Notes under the pieces: generated by a model
Seen by the model: only the letters and a program-made list of their open reading frames with translations
What the model was told of the DNA's origin: nothing
Databases searched by the model: none
Source of the DNA: UBA9676 sp963730065
GTDB taxonomy: Bacteria > Actinomycetota > Actinomycetes > Streptosporangiales > Streptosporangiaceae
Direction: 5' to 3'
Assembly: GCA_963730065.1 (NCBI GenBank)
Contig: CAVSQL010000012.1
Coordinates: 62,001 to 126,000, forward strand
DNA: 64,000 nt
Position numbers and translations under genes: made by a program
Part shown: positions 33,928 through 42,187 of the stretch, in pieces
Layout: each line of letters starts with the position of its first letter
How positions within the stretch are numbered: position 1 is the stretch's first letter

Positions 33928-36126
33928 CTAACCGGTGGCGGAGGCGGACGGCGTCGCCGACGAGGTGACCGACGGCGAGGTCGTGGTGGGGGTGGGCGAG
34001 ATCGAGGGGCTGGGCGACACCGTGGCCGGGGTGGACGACGCGGGTGTGGTCGCCGGGGCCGTGGTCGGCGCCGTGCTGTGCGAGGGCCGCGGGCTGGCCG
34101 GCGCCGACGTCGCGCCCTGGGCCGGGCCCACGAGGTTGGGCGACTGCACCGGCTGGCGGCTCGGCCAGAGCAGCAGCGCGGCCGCGGCCACGATCACGCC
34201 GGCCACGACGACCGCGCCGCCGGTGGCCGCGCCCGCCGCGAAGGCCCGCCGGTCCCGGCGGTTCTCGGTCCGCCTGCGCTCACGCAGCCACGCCGGCAAG
34301 GTGGCGCGCTGCGCGGCCCAGCTGTTGAACGGCGCCGCCGCGTAGCCCAGGGTCGGGAACAGCAGCAGCGCCGCCAGCAGCGGCCCGCTCAGCTGGTTCC
34401 ACTTGGTCAGCGCGCCGGCGACGCCGGCCAGGCCGAGCACGGCCAGCGACGACTCGGCCCAGTTCGCCCGCAGCGCCTCCCACCACTTGGCGCGCTCGCT
34501 GGTCTTCGGCGTCCGCAGGAACGCCGCCTTCTTGGCGAACAGCCCGAGCACCGACGCCCGCGCGACCACCACGGACGTGGATTGCCAGATGAAGAAGGCG
34601 CCGATCGCGTCCCGCCACGACGCCCCGGTCCCCCGCCGCAGCAGCGTGACCGCGCGGACCAGCCCGAGCCCCACCATCACCGGCACCGCGGCGACGAGGA
34701 AGATCGTGAGCTTGCGGAAAAGCTCGCCCCCGCCGGTGGCCAGGTTGAACGCCCCGGCCAGCAGGAAGACGAAGAAGACCAGGCCGAGCAAGTCGCCGTA
34801 CCACTGGATCCCGCCCGCCAGATAGGACCATCGCTGGGCGATGCTCAGGTGGTTGGCCTTGGTGCCGCGGCTGGGAAGCAGCGAGCGCCAGTGCATGCGC
34901 AGGATCTGGATGCCGCCGAAACACCACCGGTACCGCTGGCCCTTGAGCGCCTCGAACGTCAGCGGCATGATGCCCTTGCCATAGGTCTGGTTGACGTGAA
35001 GCCCGTGCCAGCCGGCCCTGAGCAGCCGCAGGGACAGCTCGGCGTCCTCGGTGATGCACCACTCGTCCCACCCGCCGAGCTGCTCGAGCGCGACCCGCCG
35101 GATGAGGCCCATGGTGCCAGCGAAGATCGCCCCGTCGTGCTCGTTCCGCGAAGGCTGCGAGACGGCGAAGAAATACTTGTAGGAGTAGTACAGCCGCCGG
35201 TAGTACGGCGCGTCCTCCCAGCCCCGGTAGTCCTGCGGCGACTGGACGAAGCCGATCCAGGAGTCGGCGAAGGCCGGGGCGCAGTGGCGCAGGAAGCCCG
35301 GCTCGATCTGGTAGTCGGAATCGACCACGCCGATGACCCCGGCGCCTGGATCGGTCATGTTGTGCAGGGCGTAGTTCAGCGCCCCGGACTTGTATCCCGG
35401 CCAGTTCTCCAGGTGCTGGAACTTGACGCCGTGCCCGGCGCACCACTTCTGGACCGGGAGCCAGAGCTGTTCGTCGTCGGTGTTGTCGTCGATGCAGATG
35501 ACCTCGTAGCTGGGGTAGTCAAGGCGCGTCAGCGCGCGGAGCGTGTCGATGACCATGTCGGGCGGCTCGTTGTGCGCGGGGACGTGCAGGCTGACCATCG
35601 GGAGCCTGCCGTCGGGCATGCTCAGCGAAACCTGCGACGTCACCCGCCTGCGCCAGTGCTCGGTACCGAGCGCGTCGCAGATCTCCCACAAGTAGGCGAG
35701 GGCCAAGAGCGCGGCGAAGACCTCGAACAGCCAGAGCAGCACGCCGCCGACCGTGCTCGCAGGCCCCAGGTGGCTGTTGAACGTCCACTCCAGCGCGTAG
35801 ATGAGGTAGACGACGAGCAGGAACACGGTTGACGACCAGCACAGGTGGGCGCGGGCGTTCCATCGCCGGGTCACCGGCAGCCAGATCAGGCTCGCGACCA
35901 CCACGCCCCCGACCGCGGCGGTCAGGTTGTGCTGCGACACCCCGAGCAGCTTCAGGGCACCGGCCACCACCGCGGCCAACACCACGGTGCCGGCCACGGC
36001 CAGCACGAACCGGCGGGTGGCGGACCAGGCTCCGGCCGCGCGGGTACGCCGCCCGGCGGGCAGAAACAACGAGGCCGAGCCCACCGGCGCCGCGACGAGC
36101 GCCGCAAGCAGCAAAGTCTCAAGCAT
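33928..36126 (-). CDS. Processive family 2 glycosyltransferase (cellulose synthase-like)
   Basis: A 732-residue membrane enzyme. Four N-terminal helices precede a GT-A domain with VPAHNEP, ICIDDNTDD (UDP binding), VDSDYQ (DxD), TEDAELSLRLL (catalytic base region) and QRYRW (the QxxRW acceptor motif of processive synthases). Further helices follow, then a C-terminal anchor and a tail of about 55 Ser/Thr/Pro residues (GPAQGATSAPASPRPSHSTA), probably extracellular. The product would be a beta-linked polysaccharide. ATG 36126 has GGAAGG 7 to 12 bases upstream; an in-frame GTG at 36144 is the alternative. No BcsB-like partner is adjacent. Confidence 0.9.
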   Translation of the reverse strand: MLETLLLAALVAAPVGSASLFLPAGRRTRAAGAWSATRRFVLAVAGTVVLAAVVAGALKLLGVSQHNLTAAVGGVVVASLIWLPVTRRWNARAHLCWSSTVFLLVVYLIYALEWTFNSHLGPASTVGGVLLWLFEVFAALLALAYLWEICDALGTEHWRRRVTSQVSLSMPDGRLPMVSLHVPAHNEPPDMVIDTLRALTRLDYPSYEVICIDDNTDDEQLWLPVQKWCAGHGVKFQHLENWPGYKSGALNYALHNMTDPGAGVIGVVDSDYQIEPGFLRHCAPAFADSWIGFVQSPQDYRGWEDAPYYRRLYYSYKYFFAVSQPSRNEHDGAIFAGTMGLIRRVALEQLGGWDEWCITEDAELSLRLLRAGWHGLHVNQTYGKGIMPLTFEALKGQRYRWCFGGIQILRMHWRSLLPSRGTKANHLSIAQRWSYLAGGIQWYGDLLGLVFFVFLLAGAFNLATGGGELFRKLTIFLVAAVPVMVGLGLVRAVTLLRRGTGASWRDAIGAFFIWQSTSVVVARASVLGLFAKKAAFLRTPKTSERAKWWEALRANWAESSLAVLGLAGVAGALTKWNQLSGPLLAALLLFPTLGYAAAPFNSWAAQRATLPAWLRERRRTENRRDRRAFAAGAATGGAVVVAGVIVAAAALLLWPSRQPVQSPNLVGPAQGATSAPASPRPSHSTAPTTAPATTPASSTPATVSPSPSISPTPTTTSPSVTSSATPSASATG

Positions 36127-36240
36127 GCCCGCCCAACCTTCCACGTCCGCGCCGTTGTACTCACCAGTTCCAGTGGATCCATGCGGCGCAGGTGCAGAAT
36201 ATGGCCGCGGCTGGACCGGTCAGGCCGTAGCTTGCCGGGG

Positions 36241-36294
36241 GCGGTCAGGCCGTCGCATACCCGGCGGTCAGGCCGTCGCATACCCGGCGGTCAG
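36241..36294. repeat. 2.3 x 23 bp tandem repeat
   Basis: Two perfect 23-base copies (36241-36263, 36264-36286) starting GCGGTCAGGCCGTCGCATAC plus 8 bases of a third. A diverged copy (CGGTCAGGCCGTAGCTTGCC) precedes them from about 36218. They occupy the spacer between the histone-like gene and the glycosyltransferase, in the leader of the latter. No function is evident. Confidence 0.85.
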
Positions 36295-36325
36295 CGCGTC
36301 AGCAGCGGCGCGGAGCCGGGCGGTG

Positions 36326-37087
36326 TTACCTTTCGCCCAGCGCTTTGGCCAGCTCGTCGCGGCTCATCCCGGACCGGCCCGGCAGGTCACGCTGCTTGGC
36401 CAGCTCGTACAGCTCCGCCCTGGTCTTGGGCGCGGTCCCAGCTGTGCGGGCGCTCCGGCCAGCTGTGCCGGTACGGGTGCCCCCGCTCGGCGCGGCGCTG
36501 CGGGTGCCCCGGCTTGGCGCGGCGGTACGGGTGCCCCCGCTCGGCGCGGCGCTGCGGGTGCCCCGGCTTGGCGCGGCGGTACGGGTGCCCCGGCTTGGCG
36601 CGGCGGTGCGGGTGCTCGGGCCTGCCGCGGCCGAGCCGGCGCTCCGGCTTGTCGTGGCCGTACGGGCGTTCCGGCGCGCCGTGGTGGTGCGGCTGCTCCC
36701 GGCGGCCGTGGTGGCCCCGGTGCTCCGGCGTGCCGCGGTGCGGGTGCTCCGGCCGGCCGCGGCGGTGCGGGTGCTCCGGCCTGCGGCGGTGCGGGTGCTC
36801 CGGCCTGCGGCGGTGCGGGTGCTCCGGCCCGCGGCGGTGCGGGTGCTCCGGCCCGCGGCGGTGCGGGTCTTGTCCGCGAGCTGGGTGGCCGTCTCCCGCG
36901 TGGCCGCCGCGGCGGCCGTTATCTCGGTGGCCGCTGCCTGCTCGGCCTTCTTGACGGCCTTCGCGACGTCCTTCTTGACGTTCTTCTTGGCTGCCTTCTT
37001 CTTGCCGGCTGCCTTTTTGCCGGTTGCCTTCTTGCCGGCCTTCTTATCAGCTTTCTTGTCGGCCTTTTTTTGCTTGTCCTTCGCCAT
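36326..37087 (-). CDS. Repetitive histone H1-like protein with C-terminal SAP/Rho-N-like motif
   Basis: A 253-residue very basic protein. Residues 1-45 are Lys/Ala-rich (KKADKKADKKAGKKATGKKA), as in bacterial histone H1-like proteins. The middle is built of repeats: TAAGRSTR (at least four exact copies) and TAAPSRGTR/SAAPSGGTR. The last 30 residues (TRAELYELAKQRDLPGRSGM, then SRDELAKAL) look like a SAP or Rho N-terminal helix-turn-helix used to bind nucleic acid. Likely nucleoid-associated. The same repeats make long open frames on the other strand, which I do not regard as genes. ATG 37087. Confidence 0.85.
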   Translation of the reverse strand: MAKDKQKKADKKADKKAGKKATGKKAAGKKKAAKKNVKKDVAKAVKKAEQAAATEITAAAAATRETATQLADKTRTAAGRSTRTAAGRSTRTAAGRSTRTAAGRSTRTAAAGRSTRTAARRSTGATTAAGSSRTTTARRNARTATTSRSAGSAAAGPSTRTAAPSRGTRTAAPSRGTRSAAPSGGTRTAAPSRGTRSAAPSGGTRTGTAGRSARTAGTAPKTRAELYELAKQRDLPGRSGMSRDELAKALGER

Positions 37088-37640
37088 GTCTCTCGCTTCC
37101 GGGGTTCATGGCCACCTGTCCGCTGCCCTCACGGCCACGGGAGGAGGCAAGGGGAGAGTGTAGCTGCCCTACCCAGCCGCCTGGGCCAGGTAACGGCGTG
37201 CCGCCCCCGGGCCGCCGCCCGTGACCGGGGCCGGGTCGGAGCCGCGCGGAGATACGCGGAACGCGCCTGGGCATGTGGCCGGGGCACGCCCGGCGCTCAG
37301 CGCCGCAGCCAGAGTGGGACGAGGATGCCGTGGAACTGGCGCCGGCCTATCAGCGCGAAATGGCGCACCAGCGCCATGCTTTCTTCCCTTAGCAGCCCTG
37401 AGTGCCGCGCCAGCGGGTACCGGGCTCACGGTCACCTGTCCTGCCGCCCGGCCGCCTGGGCGTCAGGTATCCCACTATTCGGCAAATCCCCGTGACACGC
37501 CCTGGTGTTCCCGCGTTGTTCAGCTGCCGCGGGTCGTTGAGAGGGTCCCCCTGCTGCCGGCCGGCGCCCGGCGTAGCCTGTTGGCGTTCGGCCCCGCCGG
37601 ATAACCCGCCGGACAGCGACATGTTGCGAAGGAGCGAGCC
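37088..37640. other. 553-base spacer with one possible micro-ORF
   Basis: No conserved coding sequence was found between the histone-like gene and the DUF302 gene, which point away from each other. The promoters of both, including that of the encapsulin operon, must lie here. The only structured element noticed is a 26-codon frame on the minus strand (37297-37377). Confidence 0.6.
37297..37377 (-). CDS. Possible 26-residue peptide gene
   Basis: ATG 37377 is preceded by AAGGGAAG at a 6-base distance and opens 26 codons: MALVRHFALIGRRQFHGILV then PLWLRR. The product is basic and amphipathic. It is too short for a family call. The good ribosome site is the main support. Confidence 0.3.
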   Translation of the reverse strand: MALVRHFALIGRRQFHGILVPLWLRR

Positions 37641-38048
37641 ATGGCCGACGACAGGGCGGCGGACGAGCCAGGCGTCGTGACCAAGGCCAGCCCGCGGCCG
37701 GTGGCCGGCACCGTCGCGCGCCTGGTCGACATGCTCGGCGCCAAGGGCGTCAAGCTCTTCACGGTGATCGACCAGAGCGCCGAGGCGCGCCAGGTCGGAC
37801 TTCAGCTGCGCGACACTACCCTGGTGATCTTCGGCAGCCCGGCGGCTGGCACGCCGGTGATGGCGGCCGCGCCGATGGCCGCGCTCGACCTGCCGCTCAA
37901 GGTGCTGGTGTGGGACGACGCGGGGCAGACGAAGGTCTCCTACTACTCGCCCGCCGAGCTCGCCGCCCGTCACCGGCTCGGCCCCGATCTTGCGAAGAAC
38001 CTGGCCGCCATCGACGCACTCACCGACGCCCTCGTCACCTCGGCATGA
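37641..38048 (+). CDS. DUF302 domain protein
   Basis: A 135-residue protein with DUF302 signatures: TVARLVDMLGAKGVKLFTVI near the start, TTLVIFGSPAAGTPVM in the middle and ALDLPLKVLVWDDAGQTKVS at the end. The DUF302 fold is a small alpha/beta domain of unproven function, sometimes linked to haem or redox stress proteins. ATG 37641 follows GAAGGAG. Its stop overlaps the start of the DyP peroxidase (ATGA), so it is made together with the encapsulin cargo. It has no targeting peptide itself. Confidence 0.9.
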   Translation: MADDRAADEPGVVTKASPRPVAGTVARLVDMLGAKGVKLFTVIDQSAEARQVGLQLRDTTLVIFGSPAAGTPVMAAAPMAALDLPLKVLVWDDAGQTKVSYYSPAELAARHRLGPDLAKNLAAIDALTDALVTSA

Positions 38049-39136
38049 CCGCGCCGCAGCAGGCGGATGCGCCTCTCGCCCAGCAGCAGCCCTCCGCATC
38101 GCCGGAGCCGCAGCCAGTGCTGGCCCCGCTGAGCCGCGCGGCGATCTTCCTAGTGGTGGCGGTCAGCCCGGGCGGCGAACCAGCGGCCAGGGACCTGCTC
38201 GGCAATCTCGCGGCGCTGCAGCGGTCGGTGGGGTTCCGGGCCCCGGACGACTCGCTGGCCTGCGTCGCCGGTGTGGGCTCGCAGGCCTGGGACCGGCTGT
38301 TCGCCGGACCGCGCCCGGCCGAGCTGTATCCCTTCCGTGAGCTGGCCGGGTCCCGGCACCAGGCGCTGGCCACCCCCGGTGACCTGCTGTTCCACATCCG
38401 GGCCGACCAGATGGGCCTGTGCTTCGAGCTCGCCACGCACGTCATGGAGCGGCTGGCCGGGGCGGTCACCGTGTGCGACGAGGTGCACGGGTTCCGGTAT
38501 TTCGACGACCGTGATCTGCTCGGCTTCGTGGACGGGACGGAGAATCCCACCGGGCAGGCGGCCGCCGCGGCGGCCATCACCGGCGCCGAGGACCCCGGCT
38601 TCGCCGGCGGCAGTTATCTCATCGTCCAGAAGTACGTGCACGACATGGGCGCGTGGAACGGGCTGACCACCGAGGAGCAGGAGAAGGTGATCGGCCGCAC
38701 CAAACTGGACGACATCGAGCTCCCCGACGACGTCAAGCCGCCCAACTCCCACGTCGCCCTGAATACGATCACCGATCCCGACGGCACCGAACGGCAGATC
38801 GTGCGGGCCAACATGCCGTTCGGCTCGGTGGGCGCTCGCGAGTTCGGCACGTACTACGCCGCGTATAGCGCCACTCCCAGCGTCACCGAGCGGATGCTGG
38901 AGAACATGTTCCTCGGCGATCCGCCCGGCAACTACGACCGGATACTCGACTTCTCCACCGCCGTCACCGGGAACCTCTTCTTCGCACCGTCGGCCGACTT
39001 CCTCGACGACCTGCCCGGCCCGGCGCCCGTGGCCGCGGCCCCGGCCACACCCTCTCCCCCATCCACGTCCCCTTCCGCATCAGCGGCCGACGGCTCGCTG
39101 GGCATCGGCGGCCTGAAAAGGAGCAGCGAGCAATGA
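38045..39136 (+). CDS. DyP-type haem peroxidase with encapsulin-targeting C terminus
   Basis: A 363-residue dye-decolorising peroxidase. The GxxDG motif with the catalytic Asp is GFVDGTENP near residue 160, the proximal haem His is in PPNSHVALN near 235, and the distal Arg is in IVRANMPFG near 251. After the catalytic domain comes a flexible Pro/Ala/Ser linker (about residues 320-348) and the end GSLGIGGLKRSSEQ. That end matches the cargo-loading peptide of encapsulin-borne DyPs (consensus DGSLGIGSLKG). The stop overlaps the ATG of the encapsulin gene, so shell and cargo are coupled. Role: peroxide-dependent oxidation inside the nanocompartment. Confidence 0.97.
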   Translation: MTAPQQADAPLAQQQPSASPEPQPVLAPLSRAAIFLVVAVSPGGEPAARDLLGNLAALQRSVGFRAPDDSLACVAGVGSQAWDRLFAGPRPAELYPFRELAGSRHQALATPGDLLFHIRADQMGLCFELATHVMERLAGAVTVCDEVHGFRYFDDRDLLGFVDGTENPTGQAAAAAAITGAEDPGFAGGSYLIVQKYVHDMGAWNGLTTEEQEKVIGRTKLDDIELPDDVKPPNSHVALNTITDPDGTERQIVRANMPFGSVGAREFGTYYAAYSATPSVTERMLENMFLGDPPGNYDRILDFSTAVTGNLFFAPSADFLDDLPGPAPVAAAPATPSPPSTSPSASAADGSLGIGGLKRSSEQ

Positions 39137-39960
39137 ACAACCTGCACCGCGAGCTTGCCCCCATCTCCGAATCCGCGTGGGCCAGCCTCGAGGAGGAAGC
39201 CCGCCGGACCTTCATGATCAACCTGGCGGGCCGGCGGGTGGTGGATGTCACCGAACCCGCTGGTCTCACGCTGGCCGCGGTGGGCACCGGCTACTTCGCC
39301 CAGGGCGAGAAATCGCCCGACGGGCTTGCCACTTTCGTGCGGGGGTCCATGCCGGTGATCCAGCTGCGCATGCCGTTCACCGTGAGCCGAGCGGCCGTCA
39401 ACGCCGTCGAGCGGGGGGCCCAGGACCCGGACTGGCAGCCGGTGAAAGACGCCGCGAAGCGGATCGCCGTCGCCGAGGACAGCGCGGTGCTCGAGGGATA
39501 CTCCCCAGCGGGGATCCGCGGCATCCGGGAACGCTCATCGAACCCCCCGCTGACGCTCCCGGCCGAGGTCGTGCGCTACCCCGATGTCGTCAGCCAGGCC
39601 GTGACGTCGCTGCGGCTGGCGGGCGTCGGCGGGCCCTACTCGCTGCTGCTCGGCGCCGCGGCCTACACCGCCGTCAGCGAGGCATCCGATGACGGCTACC
39701 CGGTCCGCCGGCATCTCGACCAGGTGATCGACGGGGAGATCGTCTGGGCGCCGGCCATGGAGGGGGCGCTCGTGCTGTCCACCCGCGGCGGTGACTTCGG
39801 GCTGCACCTGGGCCAGGACCTGTCCATCGGGTACCTGTCGCATGACGCCGACCACGTTGAGCTGTACTTCCAGGAGTCCATGACCTTCCTGGTGTACACC
39901 GAGGAGGCATCGGTGACGATCAGCCCGGCGGCGGCGCGGGCCAGGGCCAGCCGCCGTTAG
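39133..39960 (+). CDS. Family 1 encapsulin shell protein
   Basis: A 275-residue HK97-fold shell protein. It starts MNNLHRELAPISESAWASLE, the typical opening of family 1 encapsulins (Linocin M18/CFP29), and contains ARRTFMINLAGRRVVDV, ERSSNPPLTLP and VIDGEIVWAPAMEGALVLST. Length agrees with shells that assemble 60-mers of about 24 nm. The preceding gene encodes its DyP cargo with a matching targeting peptide. The stop (TAG 39958) overlaps that of the convergent acetyltransferase gene. Confidence 0.97.
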   Translation: MNNLHRELAPISESAWASLEEEARRTFMINLAGRRVVDVTEPAGLTLAAVGTGYFAQGEKSPDGLATFVRGSMPVIQLRMPFTVSRAAVNAVERGAQDPDWQPVKDAAKRIAVAEDSAVLEGYSPAGIRGIRERSSNPPLTLPAEVVRYPDVVSQAVTSLRLAGVGGPYSLLLGAAAYTAVSEASDDGYPVRRHLDQVIDGEIVWAPAMEGALVLSTRGGDFGLHLGQDLSIGYLSHDADHVELYFQESMTFLVYTEEASVTISPAAARARASRR

Positions 39961-40268
39961 GAACCGGTGGCTGGCCCCCAGTCGATGGCCGCCGCCCTGC
40001 TGGCCGCGTCGGGATGGCGCTGCAGCCAGCCGCGGGCGAACGGGCACAGCGGCACCACGGTCAGGCCCTCGCGCGCCGCGCGGTCGACCGCCGCCGCCAC
40101 CAGGGTGCCGCCGAGGCCGCGGCCCTCGAGCTCCTTGGGCACCTCGGTGTGGATCAGCACCAGCCGGTTCCCGTTGCGCCGGTACGGCAGTTCGGCCAGG
40201 CACCCGTCGACCCACAGCTCGAAGCGGGACTCGGCCTGGTTATCGGTGACCGGCTGATCGTCGCTCAT
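39957..40268 (-). CDS. GNAT-type N-acetyltransferase (YjdJ/COG2388-like)
   Basis: A 103-residue short acetyltransferase. ELWVDGCLAELPYRRNGNRL and IHTEVPKELEGRGLGGTLVA (the acetyl-CoA pyrophosphate loop as GRGLGGTL) followed by VVPLCPFARGWLQRHPDA are characteristic of the YjdJ group. Natural substrate unknown. The start is ATG 40268; an ATG nine bases upstream (MVPMSDDQ) is an equal alternative because neither has a clear ribosome site. It converges on the encapsulin gene with overlapping stops. Confidence 0.88.
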   Translation of the reverse strand: MSDDQPVTDNQAESRFELWVDGCLAELPYRRNGNRLVLIHTEVPKELEGRGLGGTLVAAAVDRAAREGLTVVPLCPFARGWLQRHPDAASRAAAIDWGPATGS

Positions 40269-40309
40269 GGGCACCATCGTCGCATCGAGCCCGGCTGGCG
40301 GCGCACCCG

Positions 40310-40837
40310 TCAGGCCAGATCCCCGGGGCGCAGGTGGTACTCCTGCAGGCGCAGGTTGTGGTACTTCTCCGTCTCGCCGACCCACTCCATGCCCATCCGC
40401 CGCACCATCGCCGCCGCCCGGCTGTTGGCCGGCCGGACCACCGCGATGACCTGCTCTATTCCCTGGCTGAACGCCCACCGGGCCAGGGCCAGCCCGGTCT
40501 CGGTGGCGTACCCATGGCCCCACTCCTGCTGGTCAAGCTGCCAGCCGATCTCGAATTCGTCCTCCGGTGGCAGCGGCAGCAGCGTCGCCCCGCCGATCAC
40601 CCGCCCGTCCTGGCGGAGCTCGATCGCCCACCGGCCGGCCGGCGTCATCATGCGCGCGTCCTCGGCCACCCACTGCTGCAGCACCACGCGCATGGCCGCC
40701 AGGTCATTGACCACGTCCATCGCCGGGGCGAGCCAGCGCGCGACCTCAGCGTCGCCGTAGGCGCCCAAGGCGGCCTCGGCATCATCGACGCTCCACGGGC
40801 GGAGGACCAGACGCTCGGTGACGAGGGTGTGAGCCAT
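40310..40837 (-). CDS. GNAT family acetyltransferase (RimJ/RimL-like)
   Basis: A 175-residue GNAT protein. It begins MAHTLVTERLVLRPWSVDDA, the usual RimJ/RimL start, has the acetyl-CoA loop in QQEWGHGYATETGLAL (QxxGxGxA variant) and RPANSRAAAMVRRMGMEWVG near the end. ATG 40837 is chosen; a GTG nine bases upstream is possible. RimJ/L relatives acetylate ribosomal proteins, but this broad group also acts on small molecules. It is the middle of three same-strand genes without tight overlap. Confidence 0.9.
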   Translation of the reverse strand: MAHTLVTERLVLRPWSVDDAEAALGAYGDAEVARWLAPAMDVVNDLAAMRVVLQQWVAEDARMMTPAGRWAIELRQDGRVIGGATLLPLPPEDEFEIGWQLDQQEWGHGYATETGLALARWAFSQGIEQVIAVVRPANSRAAAMVRRMGMEWVGETEKYHNLRLQEYHLRPGDLA

Positions 40838-40862
40838 GGGGCTCACGATAACCGCTAACCCG

Positions 40863-41900
40863 TTAGCTCCACTGGCGGCGCTTGCGTAGCTTGGCCGTAT
40901 CGCGGAGCTCGACGTAGGGCTCCTGCCCCATCGGGAAGGTCCCGCCCGCGGCGGCGCGCCCGCGCTCGAGCTCGGCGTTGAACTCGGCGCCGAACAGGAT
41001 CGCCAGGTTGGAGACCCACAGCCAGATCAGCATGATGATCACGCCGGCGATGGCGCCGTAGGTCTTGCTGTAGTGGCTGAAGTTCGCCACGTAGAAGGCG
41101 AACAAGGCGGAGGCGATCAGCCACACCAGCACCGCGATGATGCCTCCGGGGCTCATCAGCTGAAAGCCCTTCTCCCGTTTCGCGTTGGGCGCGACCCAGA
41201 ACAGGATCGAGATCATCAGGATGACGATGATCAGCAGCACCGGCCATTTCGCGATGTTCCAGACGGTGACGGCGGTCAACCCGACGCCCAGCACCTGGCC
41301 CACGTGCCGCGCCAGCCCGCCGCTGACCACGACCAGGAGCGCGGATGCCACCAGCAGCACCAGGATCAGCACGGTGACGCCGAGGCGGATCGGGGTGGTC
41401 TTCCAGAACGGCCTGCCCTCCGGCACGTCGTAGATGACGTTGGACGCCCGGATGAAGGCCGCGATGTAGGCCGACGCCGACCACAGCGCCAGGACGATGC
41501 CGAGGATCGCGGCGAAGCTCGCGCTCGTGTGGGCTCCCTGCAGCCTGGTCAGCTCGGGCTCGATGATCGTCTTGACGTTGCTGGGAGCGACCTTGAGGAA
41601 GTTGGTGAGCAGCGGCTGGGTCGCCGACTTACCGAGCAGGCCCAGCAGCGACACGAGAACCAGCAGCCCCGGGAAGATCGACAGGACCGCGTAGTAGGTT
41701 AACGCGGCGGCGCGGTCGGTCAGCTGGTCGTCGGCGAACTCACCGAAGGTCCGCTTGGCCGCCGCCCGCCACAAGCTGCCGCCCGGTGCGGCCGTGCCGC
41801 CCGGCGCGGCCGGGCCGCCTTGGGTCTCACCCTCGGCCGGCCCGTTAAGCCCGGTCGCCGCGCCCCGGGGGTCCGGCGACGGTTGTGCCGTCTCGTTCAT
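40863..41900 (-). CDS. YihY/virulence factor BrkB family membrane protein
   Basis: A 345-residue membrane protein with about six helices. DRAAALTYYAVLSIFPGLLV near residue 63 and the later ANFSHYSKTYGAIAGVIIML with LWVSNLAILFGAEFNAELER are strong signatures of the YihY/UPF0761 family (once misannotated as ribonuclease BN). A 45-residue Gly/Pro-rich hydrophilic lead precedes the first helix. ATG 41900 has GAGGTGG upstream. The family's function is unsettled. Confidence 0.93.
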   Translation of the reverse strand: MNETAQPSPDPRGAATGLNGPAEGETQGGPAAPGGTAAPGGSLWRAAAKRTFGEFADDQLTDRAAALTYYAVLSIFPGLLVLVSLLGLLGKSATQPLLTNFLKVAPSNVKTIIEPELTRLQGAHTSASFAAILGIVLALWSASAYIAAFIRASNVIYDVPEGRPFWKTTPIRLGVTVLILVLLVASALLVVVSGGLARHVGQVLGVGLTAVTVWNIAKWPVLLIIVILMISILFWVAPNAKREKGFQLMSPGGIIAVLVWLIASALFAFYVANFSHYSKTYGAIAGVIIMLIWLWVSNLAILFGAEFNAELERGRAAAGGTFPMGQEPYVELRDTAKLRKRRQWS

Positions 41901-42187
41901 GCGCGCCACCTCGGTGCGGGCGGCTGACCGTAAGCCTCGTGCATGCGGCCGGCCTGTCCGCGGTAAAACTCCGCTGCTCCCCCGTACCCGGGGAGATGAC
42001 CCGTAATCGCGGGACCGGCCGGCGCTGCTACGGTCAGTGCCGTTGCTGACCGCCCGGCGGTCCTGGCGCAGCCACTCGCAGCGGGTGAGGCGCGCGCGGC
42101 GCCAACCGGCCACAGTGTGGGCATGTCATCGCCCCGGGGAGGACCAGTGGCGATAACCCGACCACGTCAGAGCAGCGGAGGCCAGCG

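Noticed and set aside
36345..37163. Plus-strand 272-codon open frame opposite the histone-like gene
   Set aside because: It is the antisense reading of the Arg/Thr/Ala repeats, giving Val/Pro/Leu low-complexity sequence without ribosome site; the minus-strand reading has Lys-rich start and SAP-like end.
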